From positions 1-64,000 of the forward strand of contig NZ_LMCF01000067.1 in assembly GCF_001623075.1 (NCBI RefSeq): 64,000 bases of DNA, given 5' to 3'. Shown piece after piece: positions 56,105 through 64,000 of the stretch (position 1 is its first letter; each line of letters opens with the position of its first letter). The notes under the pieces were generated by a model that saw only the letters and a program-made list of their open reading frames with translations, was not told the DNA's origin and searched no databases. A program made the translations under genes and the position numbers. This DNA comes from Pseudovibrio sp. Ad37. GTDB lineage: Bacteria; Pseudomonadota; Alphaproteobacteria; Rhizobiales; Stappiaceae.

Positions 56105-56769
56105 TTGTTGATGAACAACAGCTTGTAACCGATGGGTATGCATCTGGATTTGAGCGAGAAGGTATTTCGACAAGTGGCTTTAGTCCGGACGACTTTCGGG
56201 ATTGGTTAAATACTGCACCTGATACTGAGTTCGAGGCCGTCGAAGCTATTTTGATTGGCGAGATAGGGGAGCATGAAAAGTTCCCGCAAATTATCCGCCG
56301 TAGATGTTCTCAAAAACCGGTATTGGTTCTGAATAGCAGTCCGGTTTTAGAGCAGACACTGAAGTTGTTTGCTGCTGGTGTAGATGACGTTGTCCGCAAG
56401 CCGGTGCATCCGCAAGAGATACTTGCGCGTGTTAACGCAATCAAACGCCGGACAACGAACCAAAGCATCAATGTCGAGCTGGGTGACCTTACGGTATACT
56501 TTGATGGACGGGATCCTGAAATCAAAGGGAACACACTGGCATTACCACGCCGAGAACGTCGTATCCTTGAGTATCTTGCTCAGAACAACGGGCGTCGCTT
56601 GACGAAAACTCAGATTTATAACTTTGTCTATGGCATCTTTGAAAGTGAAGTAGACGAAAATGTAATCGAAAGTCACATCAGTAAGCTAAGAAAGAAACTA
56701 CGTACACAGATGGGGTATGATCCCATCGATTCAAAGCGTTATCTTGGCTATATAATTAATTCTCTATAA
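56095..56769 (+). CDS. ftcR: Flagellar transcriptional regulator FtcR (atypical OmpR family)
   Basis: A 224-residue regulator of flagellar genes known from Brucella (and as Rem in Sinorhizobium). The N-terminal receiver-like domain (1-115) keeps the acidic start (VDEQQ) and Lys in RKPVHP, but the strand-3 position that should hold the phosphorylated Asp reads AILIGEIG. The C-terminal winged helix (about 125-224; LPRRERRILEYLAQNNGRRL, ESHISKLRKKL) is typical. No cognate kinase is adjacent, in keeping with phosphorylation-independent control. It heads the flagellar locus. Confidence 0.92.
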   Translation: MYLIVDEQQLVTDGYASGFEREGISTSGFSPDDFRDWLNTAPDTEFEAVEAILIGEIGEHEKFPQIIRRRCSQKPVLVLNSSPVLEQTLKLFAAGVDDVVRKPVHPQEILARVNAIKRRTTNQSINVELGDLTVYFDGRDPEIKGNTLALPRRERRILEYLAQNNGRRLTKTQIYNFVYGIFESEVDENVIESHISKLRKKLRTQMGYDPIDSKRYLGYIINSL

Positions 56770-56805
56770 CAACAAAAAAGGCTGCTCGAGCAGCCTTTTT
56801 TGTTG
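56770..56805. terminator. Perfect bidirectional terminator between ftcR and fliI
   Basis: A perfect 36-base palindrome with A and T runs on the outside and GGCTGCTCGAGCAGCC in the middle. It serves both convergent genes. Confidence 0.95.
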
Positions 56806-56829
56806 TTTAGGTCTCGTATCTTTCGTGTT

Positions 56830-58146
56830 TTACAGAAGCTGAGCCAGCTCAGTAAATGCGTCCTGGCTTGAGGGTGCATCCAAGCCCTGTACAAGCGCAT
56901 TGTAGACCTTTGGGGCAACCTCAATGGCTTGGTCGAGTAAGGGATCCACTCCCTCTTTATATCCGCCCATCATGCGTAGATCTTTGGTATCTTCAAACTT
57001 CGCAATCATTGCCTTCAATTTCAGGATGAGCTCACGTTCCTGAGGGGACCAGCAGCTCTGTGCAAGTCGCGAGATGGAGCCGAGGACGTTGACGGCAGGA
57101 TATCGGCCTTCCTCAGCAATATGCCTATCCAGAACGACATGCCCATCCAGTAGGCCTCTGATGTTGTCTGCGACAGGGTCATTATGGTCATCACCATCAA
57201 CCAGCACGGAAAAGATCGCGGTCATCATGCCGCTTCCTTCAATGCCAGGGCCTGCACGTTCTAGCAGGAGAGGGAGTTCCGAGAATACGCTTGGTGGATA
57301 GCCGCGAGAGAGAGCGGGCTCTCCAGCTGCCAATGCAACGTCACGTAGAGCATGTGCGTAGCGAGTGACGCTATCAACGATCAATAATACAGATTGTCCT
57401 TGATCTCTGAAGTGTTCGGCAACTGTCATCGCTGTTTTAGGAGCCAGCCGCCGCATCATGGGGCTTTCATCACCTGTAGCGACCACGACCACTGATTTGG
57501 AGAGTTGATCACCAAGTGTTTCTTCGACGAACTCACGAACTTCACGGCCACGTTCGCCGATAAGTCCGATAACGACAGTGTCGAAAGAGTTACTTCGTGC
57601 GATCATGGAGAGCAGCGTTGATTTACCTACGCCAGAACCGGCAAAAATACCCAGGCGCTGACCATGGCAAATCGGTGTAAAGAGGTCGAGCACCCGTACC
57701 CCAGTTATGGCAGCATCTTTAACTCGCGCACGGTGAACTGGCGGAGGCGGGAGGGTATTAAACGAAGCAAGAGATGGTCCTTCAGTCATCGGACCAAGGC
57801 CATCGATCGGCTGTCCAAACGCATTGATAATGCGCCCACGCCAGTTGTTGTCCGGATAAAAGCTAAGTTCGCCGCAACGCTTCACTTTGATCCCAAGACC
57901 AAGGTCAGATCTGGATGCATAGGGCTTCACAAGTACACTATCAGGCTCAATTCGGATGACTTCTCCAAATTCTTCACCGTTGTTACTCATATAGGAGACT
58001 TGGTCCCCTAGGTTAACGCCACCTGAAAGTCCCTTAACTCTAAGATGGTTAGGGGTGACCTCACAGAGGGTCCCACTTATCTCAATATTCCATGAGCTTG
58101 ATGGAATTTGAGCGGTAAGTTCCTGAATGCGCGCAAGGGCGGTCAT
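56830..58146 (-). CDS. fliI: Flagellar export ATPase FliI
   Basis: ATPase of the flagellar type III export apparatus, related to F1-beta. The 438-residue product has the Walker A AGSGVGKST at 169-177, the Walker B VLLIVDSVTRYAHALRD and the PSVFSELPLLLERAG segment. Length is normal. It is the last gene of a minus-strand operon: DUF1217 gene, flgF, unknown gene, fliI. Confidence 0.96.
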   Translation of the reverse strand: MTALARIQELTAQIPSSSWNIEISGTLCEVTPNHLRVKGLSGGVNLGDQVSYMSNNGEEFGEVIRIEPDSVLVKPYASRSDLGLGIKVKRCGELSFYPDNNWRGRIINAFGQPIDGLGPMTEGPSLASFNTLPPPPVHRARVKDAAITGVRVLDLFTPICHGQRLGIFAGSGVGKSTLLSMIARSNSFDTVVIGLIGERGREVREFVEETLGDQLSKSVVVVATGDESPMMRRLAPKTAMTVAEHFRDQGQSVLLIVDSVTRYAHALRDVALAAGEPALSRGYPPSVFSELPLLLERAGPGIEGSGMMTAIFSVLVDGDDHNDPVADNIRGLLDGHVVLDRHIAEEGRYPAVNVLGSISRLAQSCWSPQERELILKLKAMIAKFEDTKDLRMMGGYKEGVDPLLDQAIEVAPKVYNALVQGLDAPSSQDAFTELAQLL

Positions 58147-58164
58147 AAACAGCCTTTTGAAGTG

Positions 58165-58854
58165 TTAGCTTTGTGCAATGGTATTGCGATGCCGCTCTTG
58201 TAGCTGCTTGAGCAAATCCTCCGGCAGCAAGTTCCGTGCATCCTGCGATAGTTTATCAACTGTTGGAAGTGTTGATGCATCCAAATCAGAAGAAGTTTTT
58301 TCCTCGTTCTCCGAGCTACCAGCCAAAGCTTGAATTAGCTTGTTCTCATTTCCCATAGAAATGGCTTCGGCAGAAGCGATATTGCCAAAAAGTGGTGGGA
58401 TTTCTTTGGACTGGACAGGCAGGATTGGCGTTCCTCTTTGCGATGAGGATACCATATCTGAAGCGGGTGCAGGTACACGTGGACTTGTCTTTATTTTTTT
58501 CTCAATGGTGCTGAGAGGCGTTGCCTTGTCTGTGGCCGCGTTCTCCGCGTCTAGCACACCAGAAATCTTCATTTCTACAAGGTTTCCAGCGACGAGGCCC
58601 GCCATTCCCAGAGGGCCAGCAATCATCCCATACAGCGAGCTGCCTGCAACGCGAGAGCGAACAGAAGCTTCATCACCAGTAATCTCTCGATAAAGAGTAT
58701 TTACACCGGGTATGTGCTGCAATGGATTGATGATATCAAGCAACTCACCCAAACTAAATGGCTTGGGTGATGAGGTCTTAGCATTGCTGGAAGTGTTTCC
58801 GGCACGAGTATCTTCCGAAGTGCCAGAAATTGCTTGAACCGGATTAACAGCCAT
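58165..58854 (-). CDS. Unknown flagellar-operon protein with NPLQHIPGVNTLYRE motif
   Basis: A 229-residue protein without a named family that I can assign. A Ser/Thr-rich N-terminus is followed by one conserved-looking module (about residues 35-95: LLDIINPLQHIPGVN, GDEAS, then a glycine-rich hydrophobic stretch GPLGMAGLVAGNLVE), and a low-complexity polar C-terminus. Its ATG overlaps the flgF stop by one base and fliI follows 18 bases later, so it is translated with the flagellar genes. Similar modules occur in other alphaproteobacteria, as far as I recall, without known function. Confidence 0.75.
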   Translation of the reverse strand: MAVNPVQAISGTSEDTRAGNTSSNAKTSSPKPFSLGELLDIINPLQHIPGVNTLYREITGDEASVRSRVAGSSLYGMIAGPLGMAGLVAGNLVEMKISGVLDAENAATDKATPLSTIEKKIKTSPRVPAPASDMVSSSQRGTPILPVQSKEIPPLFGNIASAEAISMGNENKLIQALAGSSENEEKTSSDLDASTLPTVDKLSQDARNLLPEDLLKQLQERHRNTIAQS

Positions 58855-59579
58855 CAGCTCTCTCCAAGTTTTCGTATTGTCTGCTGCCGAATACTTTCCA
58901 CACTCTGCATCATCGAGTTTGTACTTTCAAAAGCACGAGTGATGGTGATGAGCTTGGTGATCTCAGAGATTGGATTAATGTTCGAGCCTTCGACGAAGCC
59001 CTGGGCGAATCCATTCTCTGTAAAATCCTGAATTGATTCTGCTAGCGCGTCAGGTATGACAGCAGAATTTCCTGCGCGGCTCAACTTGGCATCCTGAGGG
59101 ATGGAGAAAAGACCGAGTACGCCAACCTGACGGCCTTCCTGATAGATAGAGCCATCCTTAGCAATCTCTGGAGCTCCGCCGAGTGGGTCCAAGATAATTG
59201 GTGCATTTCCGCTATCAAGAATTGGATTGCCTTCGATGCTCCTGAGGATGCCGTCAACACCAATCTGAAAGCGGCCATCTCGAGTATAAGCAACACCATT
59301 GCCGGTTTGAATACCTAGCCATCCGTTGCCATCAATCGCAACATCAAGAGAGTTTCCAGTTTGCTTGATCGCACCAGCTTGCGTTGAGATATAGTTCTCT
59401 CCAATAGACGCGAAGGAGACAGGGTCTTTGCCAGGGCTCTTAACGAGACTATCGAATTTGACTTCTGTGGACCGATAGCCGGCAGTTTCCATGTTGGCTA
59501 CATTTCGCGCAACTGTCTCAAGTCGGCGCTCAAGGGCCATCTGCCCGGAGAGGGAGACATAAAGAGAAGGGACAACCAT
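58854..59579 (-). CDS. flgF: Flagellar basal-body rod protein FlgF
   Basis: Proximal rod subunit, 241 residues. The N-terminal rod motif is visible (LERRLETVARNVANMETAGYR, in two parts, residues 16-36), the hook-basal-body SGN-type core (NSLDVAIDGNGWLGIQT, near 80), and the C-terminal heptad helix (EITKLITITRAFESTNSMMQ). The protein is exported without a cleaved signal. It starts five bases after the DUF1217 gene. Confidence 0.95.
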   Translation of the reverse strand: MVVPSLYVSLSGQMALERRLETVARNVANMETAGYRSTEVKFDSLVKSPGKDPVSFASIGENYISTQAGAIKQTGNSLDVAIDGNGWLGIQTGNGVAYTRDGRFQIGVDGILRSIEGNPILDSGNAPIILDPLGGAPEIAKDGSIYQEGRQVGVLGLFSIPQDAKLSRAGNSAVIPDALAESIQDFTENGFAQGFVEGSNINPISEITKLITITRAFESTNSMMQSVESIRQQTIRKLGES

Positions 59580-59584
59580 TATTA

Positions 59585-60358
59585 TTAGCCTCCAAATTTA
59601 ATTGAGTTAACTTGCTCAAGCGTATCTGGATTTATTCCGAAACTTGATGGGGCAAATAACTGGATAGTAGGAGATGTATTCAATCCATTAATTGCATCGT
59701 AGAGGTGAATGAACTTCTCCATAAATTTTGCAAGTTTTTCTGGTTCTTTGAAGTCTTCGACTTTTAGTTTTTTGTTTATATAAGCAGCTTGCCTGTCGAC
59801 ATCGGTTCCAACCATTGAATCTGGAATGCCTGCAACCGTTTTTACAACTTCATATAAAGCGCGATCTGCCAGTATGTCGTACGCACTATTAATCTCTGGG
59901 GCTTTACGTTCAAAATAGAGAGCTAAGCGAACGCCATTGTTCTCAATGCCTTCGGTTGCTTCTAACGTTTGCTGCACATATTTCTCTGTAATTTCGGTCT
60001 GTGCTTTATCAAACGCGGTTGCAGCTTCTCCAAAAGCCGCAAAATCAAAAGTTTCTGCAAATTCTTTGAACCTGGTATCAACTAATTGATTTGAAAAAGA
60101 GCTTGGGTCGGAGACGCCTTCCTTGAGTGCTTTTCTCATCATGCCTTTAGCATAAGTCATGTCCTCAAGGCCCATCGCCTTCATGGCGTAATTATAGATC
60201 CGGTCATCCTCCAGAAAGTCTTCTATTGACTTGATGTTACGGATGTTCTCTTCGTAATACTCAGTTTCACGCTTGGTCATCGGATCATTGGCTGTGCGTT
60301 CTAATGTTTGATCCATGCTCCGTGTCAACATGGTATACCGCAATACTGTGTCGATCAT
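59585..60358 (-). CDS. DUF1217 family flagellar-locus protein
   Basis: A 257-residue helical protein with repeated segments of the DUF1217 type (FLEDDRIYNYAMKAMGLEDM near residue 48, LADRALYEVVKTVAGIP near 165). The family is confined mostly to alphaproteobacterial flagellar loci and its role is not settled. ATG at 60358 follows TAGGG and starts MIDTVLRYTML; ten further upstream codons are unlikely. It is the first gene of the minus-strand flagellar operon. Confidence 0.88.
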   Translation of the reverse strand: MIDTVLRYTMLTRSMDQTLERTANDPMTKRETEYYEENIRNIKSIEDFLEDDRIYNYAMKAMGLEDMTYAKGMMRKALKEGVSDPSSFSNQLVDTRFKEFAETFDFAAFGEAATAFDKAQTEITEKYVQQTLEATEGIENNGVRLALYFERKAPEINSAYDILADRALYEVVKTVAGIPDSMVGTDVDRQAAYINKKLKVEDFKEPEKLAKFMEKFIHLYDAINGLNTSPTIQLFAPSSFGINPDTLEQVNSIKFGG

Positions 60359-60405
60359 AATAACCCTACCTAAACTCAAATGCTTCAAGAGAATGCTCTT
60401 TAGGG

Positions 60406-60509
60406 CTTGTCTGAAGCTGTACGGGTGTTTGTTAGGATTTTAGCGTCTTTAACACCAGCTTCGGACAAGTAAGTCTCGCTACCACAAAATAAGAAAAGTG
60501 CTTGTCCGG
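60406..60509. promoter_or_regulatory. Inverted and repeated CTTGTC(C/T)GAAG sites in the divergent flagellar promoter region
   Basis: CTTGTCTGAAGCTG (60406-60419) and CAGCTTCGGACAAG (60456-60469) form 14-base arms with one wobble position, enclosing a smaller GGTGTT/AACACC pair (60424-60429, 60451-60456). A third half copy CTTGTCCGG lies at 60501-60509. The element sits between divergent flagellar operons, so it may bind a regulator such as FtcR or fold in the leader of the motA message. Confidence 0.6.
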
Positions 60510-60528
60510 TAAGTGTGTGGAGCGCAAA

Positions 60529-61413
60529 TTGAATATTCTAGTTGGCCTCGTGATCGTTATTGGATCCATAATTGGTGGTTATGTTGCAATGGGTGGCTAT
60601 ATGAAGGTGCTATGGCAACCTTTTGAGCTGCTGATTGTTGGGGGAGCTGCCTTCGGTACCTTCGTGGTAGCGAATACGTTTAAGACGATTAAGGATACCG
60701 GGCGCGGTATTCATGAAGCTTTGTTGAATGCAAAGCCAAAAAAGCGTGACCATCTGGATACGCTAAGTGTGCTCTACGGTCTTATGAGAACCCTTCGTGC
60801 AAAGGGGCGTAATGATGTTGAGCAGATCATTGATAATCCTGATGATTCTGAGTTGTTTCAGCGTTTTCCGCGGGTTCTCGCGAACATATCTCTTACGAGC
60901 TTTATCTGCGATTATTTTCGTCTCATTATCATTGGTAATGTTCGTCCTCACGAAATTGAAGCCTTGATGGATGAGGAATTGCATACTCTCGGTCGTGAAG
61001 AGATGAAGCCGTATCAGGCGCTTAGTATTGTAGCGGAGACTTTGCCTGCTCTCGGTATTGTGGCTGCTGTGCTTGGTATCGTGAAAGCGATGGGGGCCAT
61101 TGATCAGGAGCCGGAGATTCTTGGTAGTCTGATTGGTGCTGCGCTCGTCGGTACATTCCTCGGTATCTTTTTATCCTACGGTATTGTCGGTCCGATTGCG
61201 GTCAAGATTAAGTCCATCCGTGAACAGCGTTATCGCCTCTATATTGAGGTGAAGCAGACATTGCTCGCGTTCATGAATGGTGCAGCGCCTCAGATCGCAT
61301 TGGAGCACGGCCGTAAAACCATCGGTGCAGATGATCGTCCTACAATTGATGAGGTTGAGGCGGAAACTATGAATGCTGGTCCGGTGGTGTCTGTAGCTGG
61401 AGGTGAAGCCTGA
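60529..61413 (+). CDS. motA: Flagellar motor stator protein MotA
   Basis: Stator subunit that with MotB forms the proton channel driving the motor. Four membrane segments are visible (two near the N-terminus and two between about residues 160 and 215), with a cytoplasmic loop between and [16 protein letters not shown] in segment three. TTG at 60529 gives the family's N-terminus ([10 protein letters not shown]) and has GGAG six bases upstream, so it is preferred over upstream GTG/TTG codons. The stop overlaps the fliM start (ATGA). MotB is not in the window. Confidence 0.94.
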   Translation: MNILVGLVIVIGSIIGGYVAMGGYMKVLWQPFELLIVGGAAFGTFVVANTFKTIKDTGRGIHEALLNAKPKKRDHLDTLSVLYGLMRTLRAKGRNDVEQIIDNPDDSELFQRFPRVLANISLTSFICDYFRLIIIGNVRPHEIEALMDEELHTLGREEMKPYQALSIVAETLPALGIVAAVLGIVKAMGAIDQEPEILGSLIGAALVGTFLGIFLSYGIVGPIAVKIKSIREQRYRLYIEVKQTLLAFMNGAAPQIALEHGRKTIGADDRPTIDEVEAETMNAGPVVSVAGGEA

Positions 61414-62378
61414 TGGAGCCTCAAGAGCTGGAAATGAATGATGAGGTGATCAGCGCTCAGAACGCGAAGGTGGATTTGCCTTCTCGTTTGTTGGATGCGG
61501 CTGGTCTGGGTGTTGATCGTCTTCCGATGCTTCATGTGGTCTTTGATCGCATGGCGCGCCAGTACATCGATACACTTCGGCAGATGGCGGCAACTGCACC
61601 TTATTTGGCGGTTCAATCGGTTTCTAATGAGCGTATCGGTGATGCTCTTGAGCAATATGAGGATCGTGCAGTTGTTGCTGTCCTTCATGCGCAAGAGTGG
61701 GATGCACGCATTTTGCTCGGGTTTGATCGAACCTTCATCTTCTCTATGGTTGAAGTTCTGCTCGGCGGGGATGGTGAAGAAGAGGCGTTTCTTGAAGATC
61801 GTGCTTTGACCAATGTCGAGCAGCGGCTTGCCTATAGAATGTTCCAGGAAGCGGCTACGGCACTCGAAACGGCGTTCGAGGCGATTGCTGATACTTCGTT
61901 GAAAGTAGAGCGTCTCGAAAACCGTATGGAATTTGCGCAAACGGGCCGGAAGAGTAATCCGTGTGTGCTTGCTAAAATGACTGCTGAAATCATCGGCCGT
62001 GAAGGTGAGATCTTCATCATTATTCCTCAGTCGGTTCTGAACCCGCTGCGTGAAAACTTGACGCAGGTGTTGTCTGGTGAGGTTGCTGGTCGCGATACGC
62101 GTTGGACTAAACAGTTCCAACAGGAAGTTCAGCGTACTGAAGTAAAGCTTACTGCAATTCTTGAAGAGCAGCGCATGACCCTAGAAGAGATTGCGCAATT
62201 CGAGGTTGGTCTTGTTCTTGAATTGAATGCTACTCCAAAAACTGCCGTTCAGCTCGAATGTAACAGCCAGCCATTGTTTAACTGTCGCCTGGGTCAGGTT
62301 GCAGGGTCTTACACAGTACGCGTTGAAGAGTTGATCGAGCAGGAAGGGGAACTTCTCGATGATATCTTATCTAATTGA
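61413..62378 (+). CDS. fliM: Flagellar motor switch protein FliM
   Basis: C-ring switch protein of 321 residues. The middle CheC-like domain (about 35-230; the GGDGEEEAF loop near 112) and the C-terminal SpoA domain (about 240-315; FEVGLVLELNATPKTAVQLE) are present. The canonical N-terminal CheY-binding LSQxEID peptide is not obvious. Its start overlaps motA by four bases and its end overlaps the next gene by 20 bases. Confidence 0.93.
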   Translation: MEPQELEMNDEVISAQNAKVDLPSRLLDAAGLGVDRLPMLHVVFDRMARQYIDTLRQMAATAPYLAVQSVSNERIGDALEQYEDRAVVAVLHAQEWDARILLGFDRTFIFSMVEVLLGGDGEEEAFLEDRALTNVEQRLAYRMFQEAATALETAFEAIADTSLKVERLENRMEFAQTGRKSNPCVLAKMTAEIIGREGEIFIIIPQSVLNPLRENLTQVLSGEVAGRDTRWTKQFQQEVQRTEVKLTAILEEQRMTLEEIAQFEVGLVLELNATPKTAVQLECNSQPLFNCRLGQVAGSYTVRVEELIEQEGELLDDILSN

Positions 62379-63009
62379 CGGATTTTTACTCTTTGCTCTT
62401 TTGGTTACGACATGGCGCGTTGTGATCATGTACCGGCAGCTAAAGCGGCTCTCCGGCTATCATGAAGAGTATCAAAGGATTTTTGACCAGACCTCGGAAG
62501 CGATGGACAACATTGGTTTGTCTTTGCAGGAAATCCGGGTTCGCGGTGAGGAGATCCTAAGTAATCTTGGTCAGCGGATTGATGAGGCTCGCGAGGCTAC
62601 CGTTGATATCTCTGGTGTGATCCTGCAGGCGCAAACAGAAATGAAAGCGCTTCAGGAACATATCGAGTGGTTGAGCAAGAAAAGTGATGAAGTTGGCATC
62701 AGTATGAATGATGCACCGCCAAGGCCAGGTGGAGATCGCGGACGACGTTCCATTCGCACTGCAAAGCCTGCTGCAACAAAGGCAAAGCAAAAGCCCGTTA
62801 CGAGTGCAGCGTCCAATACTGCCGCGTTGTTGCTGGCCGGTGGAATGGGCAAGCCTGCGCCGGCAAGCAACCAAGAAAATACCGCAGTATCTGCAATAGA
62901 TAACCAGAATGTCAGAGTCAGAAAAGTTTCTTTCGGCCAGAGCGCCACATTCAGATCTGTAAATGTAAAGGACGACGAAAGTCCTGAGAAGGAGAATGAT
63001 CCGCAATGA
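62359..63009 (+). CDS. Membrane-anchored coiled-coil protein between fliM and fliN (DUF6468-like)
   Basis: A 216-residue protein with one N-terminal hydrophobic segment (about 5-22), then a basic turn and a long heptad-rich helix (about 28-115), and a polar, Ala/Pro-rich, probably disordered C-terminus. This matches, from memory, a domain (DUF6468) found in alphaproteobacterial flagellar loci. It overlaps fliM by 20 bases and fliN by four, so translation is tightly coupled to the C-ring proteins. Its function is unknown. Confidence 0.8.
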   Translation: MISYLIDGFLLFALLVTTWRVVIMYRQLKRLSGYHEEYQRIFDQTSEAMDNIGLSLQEIRVRGEEILSNLGQRIDEAREATVDISGVILQAQTEMKALQEHIEWLSKKSDEVGISMNDAPPRPGGDRGRRSIRTAKPAATKAKQKPVTSAASNTAALLLAGGMGKPAPASNQENTAVSAIDNQNVRVRKVSFGQSATFRSVNVKDDESPEKENDPQ

Positions 63010-63422
63010 GCAGCTCAAATGAAATGAGTGATGAAGCCCTCGCGTTGCAATGGGAAGCTGCTGCTTCTGAAGCCGAGATGGATATGGATATGGGTGCGCC
63101 TTCTGCAGCAGCCCAGCCAGCTGCTTCCGCGCCTGAAAAGGGTATGAGCGACGAGAACGTCGACCGTAATCTGGATGCAGTTCTAGGTATTCCGGTTGAT
63201 ATGCAGGTTGTTCTTGGATCTGCGACCATGCCTGTGGCCAGTTTGCTTAAGCTTGGTCGTGGCGCGGTTATACCTCTGGATCACCGCGTTGGTGAGCCTG
63301 TCGACATCGTCGTAAATGGCCGCACTGTAGCGCGTGGCGAAATCGTGGTTGTTGAAGATGATAACTCGCGGTTTGGAGTGTCTCTGACTGAAATTGTAGG
63401 CGCAAAAGGCAGCTACAACTAG
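63006..63422 (+). CDS. fliN: Flagellar motor switch protein FliN
   Basis: C-ring protein of 138 residues. An Ala/Met/Asp-rich N-terminal extension (about 1-55) precedes the SpoA domain (about 58-135) with VQVVLGSATMPVASLLKLG-like sequence and PLDHRVGEPVDIVVNG. The extension is usual in alphaproteobacteria. Overlaps the preceding gene by four bases. Confidence 0.94.
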   Translation: MSSSNEMSDEALALQWEAAASEAEMDMDMGAPSAAAQPAASAPEKGMSDENVDRNLDAVLGIPVDMQVVLGSATMPVASLLKLGRGAVIPLDHRVGEPVDIVVNGRTVARGEIVVVEDDNSRFGVSLTEIVGAKGSYN

Positions 63423-63473
63423 CCGCACAAGAGCTGTGCTTGATTTTATATGTGTATCCGAGGCGCGTAGAGA

Positions 63474-64000
63474 ATGAACAGTGTTGTTCCAGCTGAAATG
63501 GGAAGCGTCATTTCCAGAAAAAATGGCCATCAGAAAGCAGCAGCTTTGCTGTTGGCTATGGGGAGTGACAAGGCAACCCGTGTTCTGAAGCATTTCGACA
63601 ATGATGAAATGCGGATGATCATCCGGGCAGCTGCAGATCTGGGCACAGTTCCTGCAAGTGAACTCGATGAGCTGATTGAAGAGTTCATCGAGCTTTTCTC
63701 AGGTGGTGTAAACCTGTTCGGTACAGCCGAAGGGGCCGAGAGTCTTCTGAAAGGTATTCTTCCGGAAGATCAGGTCGCCGAAATTATGTCGGACGTGATG
63801 GGCTATTCCAAGCGTTCGATCTGGGACAAGGTTTCACAAATCTCGGAGCATGTTCTTTCTACATATTTACAGAAAGAACATCCGCAAACTGCAGCAGTGA
63901 TCTTGTCAAAGATCTCCGCAAGTGGTGCTGCGCGTGTGATTTCCCAGATACCGCGTAGAAAACGTAATCAGATCGTCCGTCGTATGTTGACGCTCAAGCC
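63474..64000 (+). CDS. fliG: Flagellar motor switch protein FliG, 5' part
   Basis: The first 175 codons of fliG; the gene runs off the right edge with no stop. ATG at 63474 gives MNSVVPAEMGSVI, then the FliG N-terminal domain (QKAAALLLAMGSDKATRVLKHF in two parts, near residue 22) and the middle-domain motif KEHPQTAAVILSKI (near 133). FliG couples the MotA stator to the C-ring and the MS ring. It is 51 bases after fliN in the same operon. Confidence 0.93.
   Translation, partial: MNSVVPAEMGSVISRKNGHQKAAALLLAMGSDKATRVLKHFDNDEMRMIIRAAADLGTVPASELDELIEEFIELFSGGVNLFGTAEGAESLLKGILPEDQVAEIMSDVMGYSKRSIWDKVSQISEHVLSTYLQKEHPQTAAVILSKISASGAARVISQIPRRKRNQIVRRMLTLK

Noticed and set aside
1-64000. tRNA, rRNA, complete insertion sequences or CRISPR arrays
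   Set aside because: None was seen on reading both strands; a covariance search such as tRNAscan or Infernal would be decisive and was not possible.

Overview
The window reads as a chromosomal segment of a marine-type alphaproteobacterium in the Hyphomicrobiales/Rhodobacterales orbit. The grounds are the FtcR-type flagellar regulator, the alphaproteobacterial flagellar gene order with a DUF1217 protein, dispersed palindromic repeats resembling those common in Rhizobiales intergenic DNA, and the Mrp, TamAB and Fe-S fumarase protein types. Pseudovibrio or another member of the Stappiaceae would fit; the genus is an inference, not a reading.

Region 1 (1-11,022) looks accessory. It holds a short exported six-cysteine protein, a 2,488-codon mosaic secreted protein directly after it (RTX calcium-binding repeats, a kexin-like S8 protease domain with P-domain, cadherin/Ig-like modules and a C-terminal triple repeat), an orphan 172-codon gene and a tyrosine recombinase. 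The recombinase is back to back with dusA, a known integration hot spot, so the right edge of an integrated island most likely lies in the 5' end of dusA (about 11,083-11,112). The left edge is outside the window.

Region 2 (11,023-23,256) is housekeeping: dusA, a TauE/SafE-type permease, a retropepsin-like protease, a DUF1289 protein, a lipoprotein hydrolase, the divergent cobalamin genes cobS and cobT, two tandem GFA-fold proteins, a sensor kinase, a GST, a uracil-DNA glycosylase family protein, an Lrp regulator and a beta-hydroxyacid dehydrogenase.

Region 3 (23,504-28,201) encodes uptake of a polar or basic amino acid: two permeases and three paralogous binding proteins, with no ATPase gene nearby. 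Molybdenum cofactor genes follow (moeA, mobA, later moaA), with a BLUF blue-light sensor, a 5'-nucleotidase/cyclic phosphodiesterase, Mrp, a truncated LysR gene, an orphan Flp pilin, a DUF971 protein and an L,D-transpeptidase.

Region 4 (39,215-55,339) holds class I fumarase, a yceI-cytochrome b561-yceI operon, a methyltransferase, an acetyltransferase, a succinate-semialdehyde dehydrogenase, an Ldh-family oxidoreductase, the outer-membrane assembly pair tamA-tamB and UDP-glucose dehydrogenase.

Region 5 (56,095 to the end) is a flagellar locus: ftcR, then fliI, an unknown gene, flgF and a DUF1217 gene on the minus strand, divergent from motA-fliM-(unknown)-fliN-fliG. The fliG gene runs off the window.

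Between genes there are two families of dispersed palindromic repeats (three copies each, one copy of family A being divergent) and many clear intrinsic terminators. I saw no tRNA, rRNA, CRISPR array or complete insertion sequence.
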